Under the pieces are notes generated by a model. That model was not told the origin of the DNA. It saw only the letters and a list, made by a program, of their open reading frames with translations, and ran no database searches. Source: Nocardioides agri (lineage in GTDB: Bacteria > Actinomycetota > Actinomycetes > Propionibacteriales > Nocardioidaceae). From it: a stretch of DNA of 64,000 bases. The first letter of the stretch is position 1, and every line of letters begins with the position of its first letter. Of this stretch, positions 50,151 through 58,239 are shown piece after piece. The position numbers and the translations under genes were made by a program. Where the stretch lies: positions 1-64,000 of the forward strand of contig NZ_JACEIC010000004.1 of assembly GCF_013778305.1 (NCBI RefSeq). The letters are read 5' to 3'.

Positions 50151-51008
50151 TCAGGAACTCGTACGCCGGCGGCGGCGTGGCGTCCGCCAGCACCGGGTCG
50201 CGAGGTCCACGGCGGCCTCGTCGAGCCGCGCGGGACGCAACCGCCACTCCAGCGGCGACCGAGCGCGCACCAGGGTCGCATCGGGCATCTCCCCCGCGAG
50301 CATCTCGGCGTCGGCCATCGACCGCACCGGGTCCACCGGGTGGCCGACGACCAGGGCCGGGACCGTGATCCTCCGGCGCTCGGCCGCCGAGGGAGCCGCG
50401 CGGCCGAAGAGGGCGCCGTGCACCAGCGCCGCCAGCGGGGCCGGTCGCTGGTCGCAGGCGTCGAGGGCCACGCCGGCCCAGAAGGGCACCACCCCGCGCG
50501 GCACCGGCCGGGTCACCCGACGTACGGCGCTCACCGCCAGCGGCAGGAACCGCGCCGTGAGCAGCAGCGGGCCGAAGGTGAGGATCCCCGCCTCGACGCC
50601 GTTGTCGAGGATCGGCGCCTCGAGGATCAGGCCGCGGACCCGGGTCGGCGCGATCGCGGCGGCCTCCAGGGCGACGTTGGCGCCGAGGGACACGCCCCCG
50701 ACGACGGCCTGTGTCGCGCCGAGGTGGTCGAGGAGAGCGACGACCTGCTGGGCAAATGCCGTGACCGAGTAAGACTGGGGGTCCGCCGGCCGATCAGAAC
50801 GACCGTGACCGAGTGGATCGAGGCTGACGACGTGCAGGCCGGCGCCGGCGAGCACCCGCGCCAGGGGCTGCTGCATGCGCCGGGGCATCAGCTCGCCGGG
50901 CACCAGCACCACCCAGGCGTCGCCCGCGCCGTACTCGGTGTACTCCAGCCGGTCGCGGCCCGCGTCGCCCTCGACGAAGAACTGCCCGATCCGCTCCGAC
51001 ACCAGCAT
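50151..51008 (-). CDS. Alpha/beta-hydrolase-fold protein, catalytic His not found
   Basis: A 285-residue protein with the fold's oxyanion region LVPGELMP, the SLDPLGHGRSDRP strand-turn, and nucleophile elbow GGVSLGAN (Ser near residue 107). The acid could be D in VVGHPVDPV. No histidine occurs after that point, so the usual C-terminal catalytic His is missing; the corresponding position reads SPLEWRLRP. It may be a pseudo-enzyme or use another base. It ends in an Arg-rich tail. Divergent from the MASE1 kinase. Confidence 0.8.
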   Translation of the reverse strand: MLVSERIGQFFVEGDAGRDRLEYTEYGAGDAWVVLVPGELMPRRMQQPLARVLAGAGLHVVSLDPLGHGRSDRPADPQSYSVTAFAQQVVALLDHLGATQAVVGGVSLGANVALEAAAIAPTRVRGLILEAPILDNGVEAGILTFGPLLLTARFLPLAVSAVRRVTRPVPRGVVPFWAGVALDACDQRPAPLAALVHGALFGRAAPSAAERRRITVPALVVGHPVDPVRSMADAEMLAGEMPDATLVRARSPLEWRLRPARLDEAAVDLATRCWRTPRRRRRTSS

Positions 51009-51031
51009 GTCCTCACCCTAGGCTGACCATC

Positions 51032-53815
51032 ATGTCGATGTCGGGTCGCGGGCCGATCTCGTGGCCGTGGGCACTGGTGCTGCTGGCCGCGGTGTTCGCC
51101 GCGGACGTGGCCGCCGTCGTCCTCGCCCCGGACGGGCCGACCGCGACCTGGTGGCCCGGCTCCGGCATCTCGATCGCGCTCCTCGTCCTCGCCAGCAGGC
51201 GCTCGTGGTGGTGGCTGGTGCCCGCGATCGCCGCCGTCACCGTGGCGGCGAATCTGGCCGGCGACCGCCCGGTCGACCTCGCGTTCTGGTACGCCGTGGC
51301 GAACGCCGTCGAAGCGCTCGTGGTCGCGTGGTTCCTGCGCCGCCACGACGACCGACGGCCGACGCTCGCCACGCTCGACGACTTCGTCGGCCTCGTGATG
51401 GGCGCGCTGCTGGGCGGCCTCGTCATGGCGGCGCTCGCGGCCACCGGCATCGCCCTCCTCGACGACGGCTCGATGCTCGCCAGCTTCCGCTCCGTGTTCG
51501 TCTCGCACTCCGCCTCGACGCTGGTGATCCTGCCGCTGGCGATGGCTCCAGCCCGACGGCTCCCGCGCTCGACCGCCTGGGAGGTGGGCGTCCAGGCGAC
51601 CGCGCTCGCCGCGGTCACGCTCCTGGTCTTCTGGCCGGGCCAGACGCTGACCACGGAGTTCCTGCCGCTGCCGCTGCTGGTATGGGCGGCGATCCGGTTC
51701 GGCACGTTCGTCGTGGCCGTCGAGCTCTTCGTGTTCGCGGTGACGGTGACGTTCATGAGCGCGGCCGGCAACGGCCCGTTCGGGTTCGACTACGAGCGCG
51801 GCGCGGTCGACGCCTTCGGGATGGGCGCCGTGGTGCAGGCCTACATCCTGGCCGCCGCCCTGATGTCCTTGCCGCTCGCGATCGGCGTCGAGCAGCGCCG
51901 CCGCCTCCTCGACCGGACGACGGCCAGCGAGCGGCTCTTCCGGCACAACTTCACCGAGTCGGTCGTCGGCATGCTGCTCATGCGCAGCAGCGGACCGCAC
52001 CTCCTCGAGATCACCGACATGAACGACGCCGCCGCCCGCCTGCTGGGCCCGCCCGCGGAGACGGTGGGCCGCGGCCTCGGCGACCTGCTGGACACCTCCG
52101 AGCCCCTCGACCTGGTCGCCACCCGGATCCTCACGGGGACGCTCGAGGGCTGGCGCGCCCAGGTCGGCGTCCGCGGCCGGCCCGAGACGCGGGTCAACGT
52201 CGCCGTGTCGCTGATCGCGACCCGGCCGGAGCCGATGTTCGCCGCGCAGCTGCTCGACGTGACCACCGAGCACGAGGCGCGCCGCCGGCTCGAGGCGGCC
52301 GAGCGGCTCACCAGCGCCACGCTGGACACCACCAACGCGCTGATCATCGTCTGCGACCTGTACGGCGAGGTGGTGCGCACCAACCGGGCGACGACCGCGA
52401 TCAGCGGCTTCCCCGAGGAGGCCATCCTCGGGTCCGAGGTCTGGGAGTTGCCGTTCATGCCGCCGGGCTCGAGCGGCTACCCGACCGGCCTGCCGGAGGA
52501 CGTCCACGCCCAGATCAGCCGGGAGACCGGGCTGATCACCAGCAGCGGCGAGCGTCGCCAGGTGCTGTGGAACGCCAGCTACGTGTGCGACGACCGCGAC
52601 CGCGCCCTCAACATCGTGCTCACCGGCATCGACCTGACTGGCGAGCGGACCGCAGCGGGCCTGAACCGGCACCTGCTCGAGGCCGCGATGACCACGGCGC
52701 TGATCGGCATTGATCCCCGCGGCCGGATCACGGTCTTCAACACCGGCGCCGTCAACCTGCTCGGGTACGACGCGCAGGACACCGTCGGCACGTCGTTCAT
52801 CGACCTGCTCGACCCCGACCAGGTCGCGGCCCGCTGCCCCGGCGAGACCCCCGAGGAGTGCTTCGCGCGGCTGGTCGCCGGCGTCGAGACCGACCGGGAG
52901 ACCCCGGCCCGCGACTGGACCTGGCTCGGCAGCGACGGCCGCCGGCACACGATCTCGATGACGCTCAGCATGGCGGCCGACACGGTCGCCGCCCGGCTCG
53001 GCTACCTCTGCGTCGGTCGCGACGTGACCGAGGCGCGCGCCAGCCAGGAGCTCCTCGTCGCGGCGCTCGAGAAGGAGCGGGTCGCGGTCGACCGGCTCCG
53101 CCAGCTCGACACCGCGAAGAGCGAGTTCGTGTCCACGGTCAGCCACGAGCTGCGGACGCCGGTCTCCAGCATCGTCGGCTACACCGAGATGCTGCAGGAC
53201 GGGTCGGTCGACGAGCCCACGCCGACCCAGCGCCGGCTGCTCGGCAGCATCGAGCGCAGCGGCCGCCGGCTGATCGCGCTCTGCGAGGACCTGCTCACCC
53301 TCGCCGGCCTGGACGCCGGTGCCACCAACTGGGACCGCGCGCACGTCGACCTCGCCGAGCTCGTGACGTCGGCCGAGGAGGCGATCCGGCCGCTGCTCTC
53401 CGGCCGCGAGCTGACCGTGACCTTCGATGCTCCCGGGCCCGTGGTGGTGCTCGGCGACCGCCGGCAGCTCGACCGGGTGCTGATCAACCTGCTCAGCAAC
53501 GCCGTGAAGTTCACCGAGGACGGCGGCCGGGTCGAGTGCCGGGTGCAGCGCTCCGGCGACGACGCGCTGCTCGTGGTCACCGACAACGGCGTCGGCATCC
53601 CCGAGGAGGAGCAGTCGGGTCTCTTCCAGCGCTTCTTCAGGTCCTCGACCGCCCAGCAGCGCGCGATCCCGGGCACCGGGCTGGGCCTCTCGATCGTCGC
53701 GGCGACGGTCGCTGCCCACGGCGGGCGGATCGAGGTGCGATCCGCCCACCTGGAGGGCACGACGTTCGCCGTGCGGCTGCCGCTGGCGCGGCTCGCCGGC
53801 GTCAGGACCGGTTGA
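51032..53815 (+). CDS. MASE1-type sensor histidine kinase with three PAS domains
   Basis: A 927-residue sensor kinase. Residues 10-290 form an eight-helix MASE1-like membrane sensor (WWPGSGISIALLVLASR, then FVSHSASTLVILPLA). Three PAS/PAC modules follow (about 300-430, 430-545, 545-670). HisKA carries VSTVSHELRTPVSS (H705), and HATPase_c has NLLSNAVKFTEDGG and GTGLGLSI. It ends in the gene at 53815, overlapping the convergent leuA 3' end by 14 bases. No cognate regulator nearby; signal unknown. Confidence 0.9.
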   Translation: MSMSGRGPISWPWALVLLAAVFAADVAAVVLAPDGPTATWWPGSGISIALLVLASRRSWWWLVPAIAAVTVAANLAGDRPVDLAFWYAVANAVEALVVAWFLRRHDDRRPTLATLDDFVGLVMGALLGGLVMAALAATGIALLDDGSMLASFRSVFVSHSASTLVILPLAMAPARRLPRSTAWEVGVQATALAAVTLLVFWPGQTLTTEFLPLPLLVWAAIRFGTFVVAVELFVFAVTVTFMSAAGNGPFGFDYERGAVDAFGMGAVVQAYILAAALMSLPLAIGVEQRRRLLDRTTASERLFRHNFTESVVGMLLMRSSGPHLLEITDMNDAAARLLGPPAETVGRGLGDLLDTSEPLDLVATRILTGTLEGWRAQVGVRGRPETRVNVAVSLIATRPEPMFAAQLLDVTTEHEARRRLEAAERLTSATLDTTNALIIVCDLYGEVVRTNRATTAISGFPEEAILGSEVWELPFMPPGSSGYPTGLPEDVHAQISRETGLITSSGERRQVLWNASYVCDDRDRALNIVLTGIDLTGERTAAGLNRHLLEAAMTTALIGIDPRGRITVFNTGAVNLLGYDAQDTVGTSFIDLLDPDQVAARCPGETPEECFARLVAGVETDRETPARDWTWLGSDGRRHTISMTLSMAADTVAARLGYLCVGRDVTEARASQELLVAALEKERVAVDRLRQLDTAKSEFVSTVSHELRTPVSSIVGYTEMLQDGSVDEPTPTQRRLLGSIERSGRRLIALCEDLLTLAGLDAGATNWDRAHVDLAELVTSAEEAIRPLLSGRELTVTFDAPGPVVVLGDRRQLDRVLINLLSNAVKFTEDGGRVECRVQRSGDDALLVVTDNGVGIPEEEQSGLFQRFFRSSTAQQRAIPGTGLGLSIVAATVAAHGGRIEVRSAHLEGTTFAVRLPLARLAGVRTG

Positions 53816-55505
53816 CCGCGCTGATCACGGCCTTGAGCGAGGCCGTGACGATGTTGGCGTCGATCCCGACGCCCCAGTAGACCTGGTCGCGCACGAGGCA
53901 CTCGACGTACGCCGCCGCCACGGCGTCACCGCCGGCGGAGAGCGCGTGCTCGGCGTAGTCGAGCACGCGCACGTCCCAGTCGTGCGGGAGCTCGTTGATC
54001 GCAGCGACGAACGCGGCGATCGGGCCGTTGCCCACGCCGTGGAGCGAGGTGAGCTCGCCGTCGACGTACACGTTGACGTCGAGGGCGTCCTTCTCCCCCG
54101 CGGCCGAGGAGGTGTGCACGGAGTTGAGCTTCAGCGGCGCCTCGCGGTCGAGGTACTCGGCGCGGAAGATGCCCCAGATCTCGTCGGAGCTGAGCTCGCC
54201 GCCCTCGGCGTCGGTGCGCTCCTGGATGACCCGGCTGAACTCGATCTGGGCGCGGCGCGGCAGGTCGAGCTTGTGCTCGGCCTTGAGCAGGTAGGCGACG
54301 CCGCCCTTGCCGGACTGGCTGTTGACGCGGATGACCGCCTCGTAGGTGCGGCCGACGTCGCGGGGGTCGATCGGCAGGTACGGCGCCTCCCACGGAAGCG
54401 TGCCGACGTCGACGCCCTGCTCCTCGGCCTGGCGGTCGAGGTCCTCGAGGCCCTTCTTGATCGCGTCCTGGTGCGAGCCCGAGAACGCCGTGTAGACCAG
54501 GTCACCCGCGTAGGGGTGCCGCGGGTGGACCGGCAGGTTGGTGCAGTACTCGACCGTGCGCCGGATCTCGTCGATGTCGGAGAAGTCGACCATCGGGTCG
54601 ACACCCTGGCTGAAGAGGTTCATGCCCAGCGTCACCAGGTCGACGTTGCCCGTGCGCTCGCCGTGCCCGAAGAGGCAGCCCTCGACACGGTCGGCACCGG
54701 CCATCATCGCGAGCTCGGTCGCGGCGACCGCCGTACCGCGGTCGTTGTGCGGGTGCAGCGAGATCACCGTGCTCTGGCGCCGGGTGAGCTGGCGGCCGAA
54801 CCACTCGATCTGGTCGGCGTACACGTTGGGCGTCGCGACCTCGATCGTGGCCGGCAGGTTGAGGATGATCTCCCGGCCGTCCTCGGGCTGCCACACGTCG
54901 CTGACCGCCTCGCAGACCTCGACCGAGAACGGCAGCTCGGTGCTGGTGAAGATCTCCGGGCTGTACTCGTAGCCGATCACGGTCATGTCGAGGTAGGCCT
55001 CGCCGTGCTTCATGACCAGCTCGGTGCCGCGGACCGCGATGTCCTTGATCTCGTCCTTGCTGGCGCGGAAGACCACGCGGCGGAAGAGCGGCGCCAGCGC
55101 GTTGTAGAGGTGGATGTTGGCGCGGGGCACGCCGACCAGCGACTGCACGCTGCGCTCGATGAGGTCCTCGCGCGCCTGCGTCAGCACCGAGATCGTCACG
55201 TCGTCGGGGATGTGGTCGCCCTCGATGAGCTGGCGCACGAACGCGAAGTCGGTCTCGCTCGCGCTCGGGAACCCGACCTCGATCTCCTTGTAGCCCATCC
55301 GCACGAGGAGGTCGAACATCTTCATCTTGCGGGCCGGGCTCATCGGGTCGATGAGCGCCTGGTTGCCGTCGCGCAGGTCGGTGCTGAGCCACCGGGGCGC
55401 CTCGGTGATCGTGCGCGTCGGCCAGGTGCGGTCCGGCAGGTCGATCGGCGGGAACGGGCGGTAGCGGTGCACCGGCATCCCGCTGGGCTTCTGCTGGGGA
55501 ATCAT
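53802..55505 (-). CDS. leuA: 2-Isopropylmalate synthase
   Basis: A 567-residue enzyme for the first committed step of leucine synthesis, joining acetyl-CoA and 2-ketoisovalerate. Catalytic barrel motifs are STDLRDGNQALIDPM and SLHPHNDRGTAVAA, with GHGERTGNVDL binding metal. The C-terminal leucine-feedback domain (about 430-567, NSVHTSSAAGE onward) is complete. This is the long actinobacterial LeuA type. A leader peptide rich in Leu codons lies upstream, so regulation is by attenuation as well as feedback. Confidence 0.95.
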   Translation of the reverse strand: MIPQQKPSGMPVHRYRPFPPIDLPDRTWPTRTITEAPRWLSTDLRDGNQALIDPMSPARKMKMFDLLVRMGYKEIEVGFPSASETDFAFVRQLIEGDHIPDDVTISVLTQAREDLIERSVQSLVGVPRANIHLYNALAPLFRRVVFRASKDEIKDIAVRGTELVMKHGEAYLDMTVIGYEYSPEIFTSTELPFSVEVCEAVSDVWQPEDGREIILNLPATIEVATPNVYADQIEWFGRQLTRRQSTVISLHPHNDRGTAVAATELAMMAGADRVEGCLFGHGERTGNVDLVTLGMNLFSQGVDPMVDFSDIDEIRRTVEYCTNLPVHPRHPYAGDLVYTAFSGSHQDAIKKGLEDLDRQAEEQGVDVGTLPWEAPYLPIDPRDVGRTYEAVIRVNSQSGKGGVAYLLKAEHKLDLPRRAQIEFSRVIQERTDAEGGELSSDEIWGIFRAEYLDREAPLKLNSVHTSSAAGEKDALDVNVYVDGELTSLHGVGNGPIAAFVAAINELPHDWDVRVLDYAEHALSAGGDAVAAAYVECLVRDQVYWGVGIDANIVTASLKAVISAVNRS

Positions 55506-55559
55506 GAGGTCCTCGCTGGGTTGGGGCTCTGGCTCTGGAGGCCGGCGCACGCGATCACT

Positions 55560-55599
55560 CCGCAGCGAGGAGGTCCGGCTGGGTCAGACCTCGCTGCGG
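55560..55599 (-). promoter_or_regulatory. leuA attenuator hairpin
   Basis: On the minus strand CCGCAGCGAGG (55589-55599) and CCTCGCTGCGG (55560-55570) form an 11-base stem with an 18-base loop. The upstream arm lies within the leader-peptide codons, and competes with a CGCTGC/GCAGCG pairing in the same codons and with a GAGGTC/GACCTC pairing, the mutually exclusive folds expected of a ribosome-coupled attenuator. Confidence 0.6.
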
Positions 55600-55625
55600 C
55601 AGCGAAGGAGGAGGCTGCGCATCAT
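55584..55625 (-). CDS. leuA leader peptide
   Basis: A 13-residue reading frame, MMRSLLLRCRSEV, with three successive Leu codons (CTC CTC CTT), ending 78 bases before the leuA ATG. It starts at ATG 55625 or 55622. Leader peptides with Leu runs ahead of leuA are known in actinobacteria. Ribosome stalling at the Leu codons would change the hairpin listed at 55560. Confidence 0.65.
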   Translation of the reverse strand: MMRSLLLRCRSEV

Positions 55626-55816
55626 GACGCGCTCACCATAGCCCAGGTGGTTCTGGCCGTGCCTCGTGTTGTCCGGGTTGCGGACCGGCTGGTCGGTGTC
55701 GGTTGGCTGCGGGCGGTCTGGGGCGCGGACCGACAGGCAGCTACGGGACGATGCGGGCGCGGGCCGGCCTCGCCTGCCGGCTCGCGACAGGCGCCGAGAA
55801 AAGATGTTCCGAACAC

Positions 55817-55832
55817 TAGAACATACGATCGA
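55817..55832 (+). promoter_or_regulatory. SOS-like (LexA) box and -10 ahead of the HNH gene
   Basis: TAGAACATACGATCGA differs at two defined positions from the mycobacterial-type LexA box TCGAAC-N4-GTTCGA. Eight bases on, TAGAAT (55840-55845) is a good -10, and the ATG at 55851 follows at once, so the mRNA may be leaderless. A wider ATGTTC/GAACAT inverted repeat begins at 55804. The rest of 55626-55816 shows nothing recognisable. Confidence 0.4.
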
Positions 55833-55850
55833 ATAGATGTAGAATGTGGT

Positions 55851-57086
55851 ATGGCCCGCCGCACCGCGACTCTCACCGATCCGGTGCTGGCGGCTGCCCG
55901 CGACGCCGCTCACGCGGAGGTGGTGGCGGCGGCGCGGAAGTTCGAGCTGGCCGCGACCTGGGCGGCGATGCATCCGGCTCCGGTCACCGACCCGGTGGTC
56001 ACCGCGACCGGGGTGGTGGAGATGTACGGCGACCAGCCCGTCACCCTGGCCGGTGAGGGTGCGCCGGGCATGTCGGAGTTCGCGGTCGCCGAGTTCGCGG
56101 CCGCGATCGGCATCTCGACCCGTGCCGGGCGGGACCTGATCGGTGCGGCGCTGGAGTGCCGGCACCGGCTGCCTCGGGTCTGGGCGCGGGTGATGGCTGG
56201 TGAGGTGCCGGTGTGGAAGGTCCGCCGGCTGACCGAGCAGACCCACCGCCTCCCGATGACCGGCGCCGCCTACGTGGATCGGCACCTGGCGCCGGTGCTG
56301 GACTCGTGCTCGTTCGCGCAGATCGAGCGGGCCGTGGAGACCGCGTGCGCCCAGACCGAGGACGAGAAGGCCGAGCTCGACCGCCTGGACGCCGCCGCCA
56401 CCGAGTTCTTCCAGGTCCGGTTGGGCGATGCGCACCTCAACAACGGCCGGGTGCCGGTCGACGGGCTGCTGGACTACCCGGTCGCCCTGGCCCTGGAGCA
56501 GGCGCTCCAGGCCGGCTCCCATCACCTGCTGGCCGAGCACCCCGAGCTCACGCTGGATCAGCGCCGTGCCCTGGCGCTCGGCCACCTCGCCGCCGGGAGT
56601 GCTGGTGTCGCGGAGGTCGTGGTCTATGCCCACCACACCCCGGCCGAGGGCCACGGCATCGTCGACGTCGAGAAGCTCGGCCACACCACCACCGAGCAGC
56701 TCACCGACTGGTGCCGCCACCTCGCCACCCGCGTGACCATCCGCCCGGTCCTCGACCTGGACGCCGAGCTCACCACCGACTGCTACGCCCCCACCGTGCT
56801 GCAGCGGGAGCAGGCGGTCCTGACCAACCCGACCTGCGTGTTCGCCCACTGCGCCCGGTCCGCGCAGGGCTGCGACCTCGACCACATCGAACCCTGGGAT
56901 CCCACCGGTGCCGGCGGCGCGACGACGTCGTGGAACCTCGCGCCCCTGTGTCGCCTGCACCACCGGATGAAGACCCACGGCCACTGGACCTACCGACGCC
57001 TGAGTCGGACGCGGTTCGAGTGGACCAGCCCCTCCGGTGACCTCTACGACGTCGACCGCACCCTCACCAGACGACGAACCCGCTGA
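55851..57086 (+). CDS. DUF222 / HNH endonuclease (13E12 repeat family)
   Basis: A 411-residue protein: N-terminal DUF222 helical domain (about 20-300) and C-terminal HNH nuclease (about 335-385, CDLDHIEPW and WNLAPLCRLHHRMKT, with zinc-like Cys in CVFAHC and GCDLD). These occur in many copies in actinobacterial genomes and are thought to be selfish or repair-linked nucleases. The ATG at 55851 directly follows a -10 TAGAAT. A tandem repeat begins 45 bases after the stop. Confidence 0.88.
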   Translation: MARRTATLTDPVLAAARDAAHAEVVAAARKFELAATWAAMHPAPVTDPVVTATGVVEMYGDQPVTLAGEGAPGMSEFAVAEFAAAIGISTRAGRDLIGAALECRHRLPRVWARVMAGEVPVWKVRRLTEQTHRLPMTGAAYVDRHLAPVLDSCSFAQIERAVETACAQTEDEKAELDRLDAAATEFFQVRLGDAHLNNGRVPVDGLLDYPVALALEQALQAGSHHLLAEHPELTLDQRRALALGHLAAGSAGVAEVVVYAHHTPAEGHGIVDVEKLGHTTTEQLTDWCRHLATRVTIRPVLDLDAELTTDCYAPTVLQREQAVLTNPTCVFAHCARSAQGCDLDHIEPWDPTGAGGATTSWNLAPLCRLHHRMKTHGHWTYRRLSRTRFEWTSPSGDLYDVDRTLTRRRTR

Positions 57087-57130
57087 CCCTCACCCCACCC
57101 GCTTCGGTTGGTGGGGCCACAGTCATGTCC

Positions 57131-57306
57131 GTCGTGTTCTCTCGGCGGTGACCACAGCACCCGGGCCCCAGCGAACCCGCCAGCCGGGCCCCGGGCCGCC
57201 ACCACCGTTCCGACGAGCCAAGCGACCGCAACCACGCGTCTCGTCCCCGCGTCACCGCCGGCGACCCCAGACCACCGCAGCGCTACGCAGATCGGACCAG
57301 GTCCGT
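57131..57306. repeat. Tandem repeat, copy 1
   Basis: About 176 bases beginning GTCGTGTTCTCTCGGCGGTG and ending GATCGGACCAGGTCCG. It matches copy 2 at 57346 with about ten substitutions and two small indels, at a period of about 216 bases. It lies between the HNH gene and the GNAT fragment and encodes no convincing protein of its own. Confidence 0.9.
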
Positions 57307-57345
57307 GGGCCGGCTGCCTGTCACCGGCCGGCCGGTGGTGCATTC

Positions 57346-57522
57346 GTCGTGTTCCCTCTCGGCGGTGACCACAGCACCCGGGCCCCAGCGAACCCGCCGG
57401 CCGGGCGACGGCCGCCACCACCGTTCCGACGAGCCAAGCGACCGCAACCACGGATCCCGTCCCCGCGTCACCGACGGTGACCACAGACCGCCGCAGCGCT
57501 ACGCAGATCGGACCAGGTCCGT
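57346..57522. repeat. Tandem repeat, copy 2
   Basis: Second copy, 177 bases. Its right end marks the point where the GNAT reading frame on the minus strand stops resembling an acetyltransferase. The 39-base spacer between copies is rich in CCGGCCGGCCGG-type sequence. Confidence 0.9.
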
Positions 57523-57750
57523 CCGCCGGCCGCCAGGCGAAGCCGACGACCGCGTCGTCGGCCTCGTCGGTGGCCACCACCAGCCGGTAGCCGTCGCGCG
57601 CGGCATGCCGGTCGAAGAGCTCCGAGCGCCACGTGGCGTAGTCGGCGAAGTCCCCGAAGACCTGGTCGTAGCAGGGCCACACGGCAGCGGCGAGAGAGAG
57701 CGCCTCGTCGCCGCGCAGCGACCTGACAGACACCGTGACAGGCTAGCGCC

Positions 57751-58239
57751 GTGGCGAGACTGCTGGTGGTGCACCACTCCCCCGCGCCGATGATGTCCGC
57801 GCTGACCGAGGCGGTGATCGCAGGGGCGCACGACGACGAGGTCGAGGGCGTCGAGGTGGTGGTGCGGCAGGCGCTGGAGGCGAGCGCGGCGGACGTGCTC
57901 GCGGCCGACGGCTACCTGCTCGGGACGACGGCCAACTTCGGCTACATGAGCGGGGCGCTCAAGCACTTCTTCGACACCATCTTCCTCGAGGCGGGCGGCG
58001 CGCTGTCCGACGACGGGTCGGCGTCGGCGGGCGCCCGGCAGGGCAAGAGGCCGTACGGGCTGTGGGTGCACGGGCGCTACGACACGACGGGCGCGGTGCG
58101 GTCGGTGCAGTCGATCGTCGGCGCGCTGCCGTGGGTGCCGGCGGCGGCGGTGCTCGAGGTGCTCGGCGACGTGACCGAGGAGCACCGCGAGGCGGCCTAC
58201 GAGTTGGGCGGCACGCTCGCCGCGCTGCTCACGCCGTAG
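57751..58239 (+). CDS. Flavodoxin-fold NAD(P)H-dependent oxidoreductase
   Basis: A 162-residue flavoprotein-like protein with the FMN phosphate-loop region VVHHSPAPMM at the N-terminus and the loop GTTANFGYMSGALKHFFDT (about residues 58-76), typical of the NADPH-dependent FMN reductase / flavodoxin-like family. GTG at 57751. Its end overlaps the convergent nucleotidyltransferase gene by 11 bases. Redox partner not known. Confidence 0.8.
   Translation: MARLLVVHHSPAPMMSALTEAVIAGAHDDEVEGVEVVVRQALEASAADVLAADGYLLGTTANFGYMSGALKHFFDTIFLEAGGALSDDGSASAGARQGKRPYGLWVHGRYDTTGAVRSVQSIVGALPWVPAAAVLEVLGDVTEEHREAAYELGGTLAALLTP

Larger units (their letters stand above)
57044..57733 (-). pseudogene. Truncated GNAT acetyltransferase running into repeat sequence
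   Basis: From GTG 57733 the first 70 residues look like a GNAT N-terminus (VSVRSLRGDEALSLAAAVW in part; then VVATDEADDAVVGFAW). After VGFAWRPADG the reading frame enters the 176-base repeat and reads GPGPICVALR twice, then runs out over the 3' end of the HNH gene. The acetyl-CoA-binding C-terminal half is absent. A broken gene is most likely; an expressed chimeric protein of 229 residues is possible. Confidence 0.6.

Noticed and set aside
50888..53749. A 953-codon minus-strand frame opposite the MASE1 kinase
   Set aside because: Shadow frame rich in Arg, Asp and Gly; the kinase motifs on the plus strand are complete.
57131..57522. CRISPR array
   Set aside because: Only two copies of a 176-base unit with a 39-base spacer, far from the 25-40-base repeats of CRISPR, and no cas genes.
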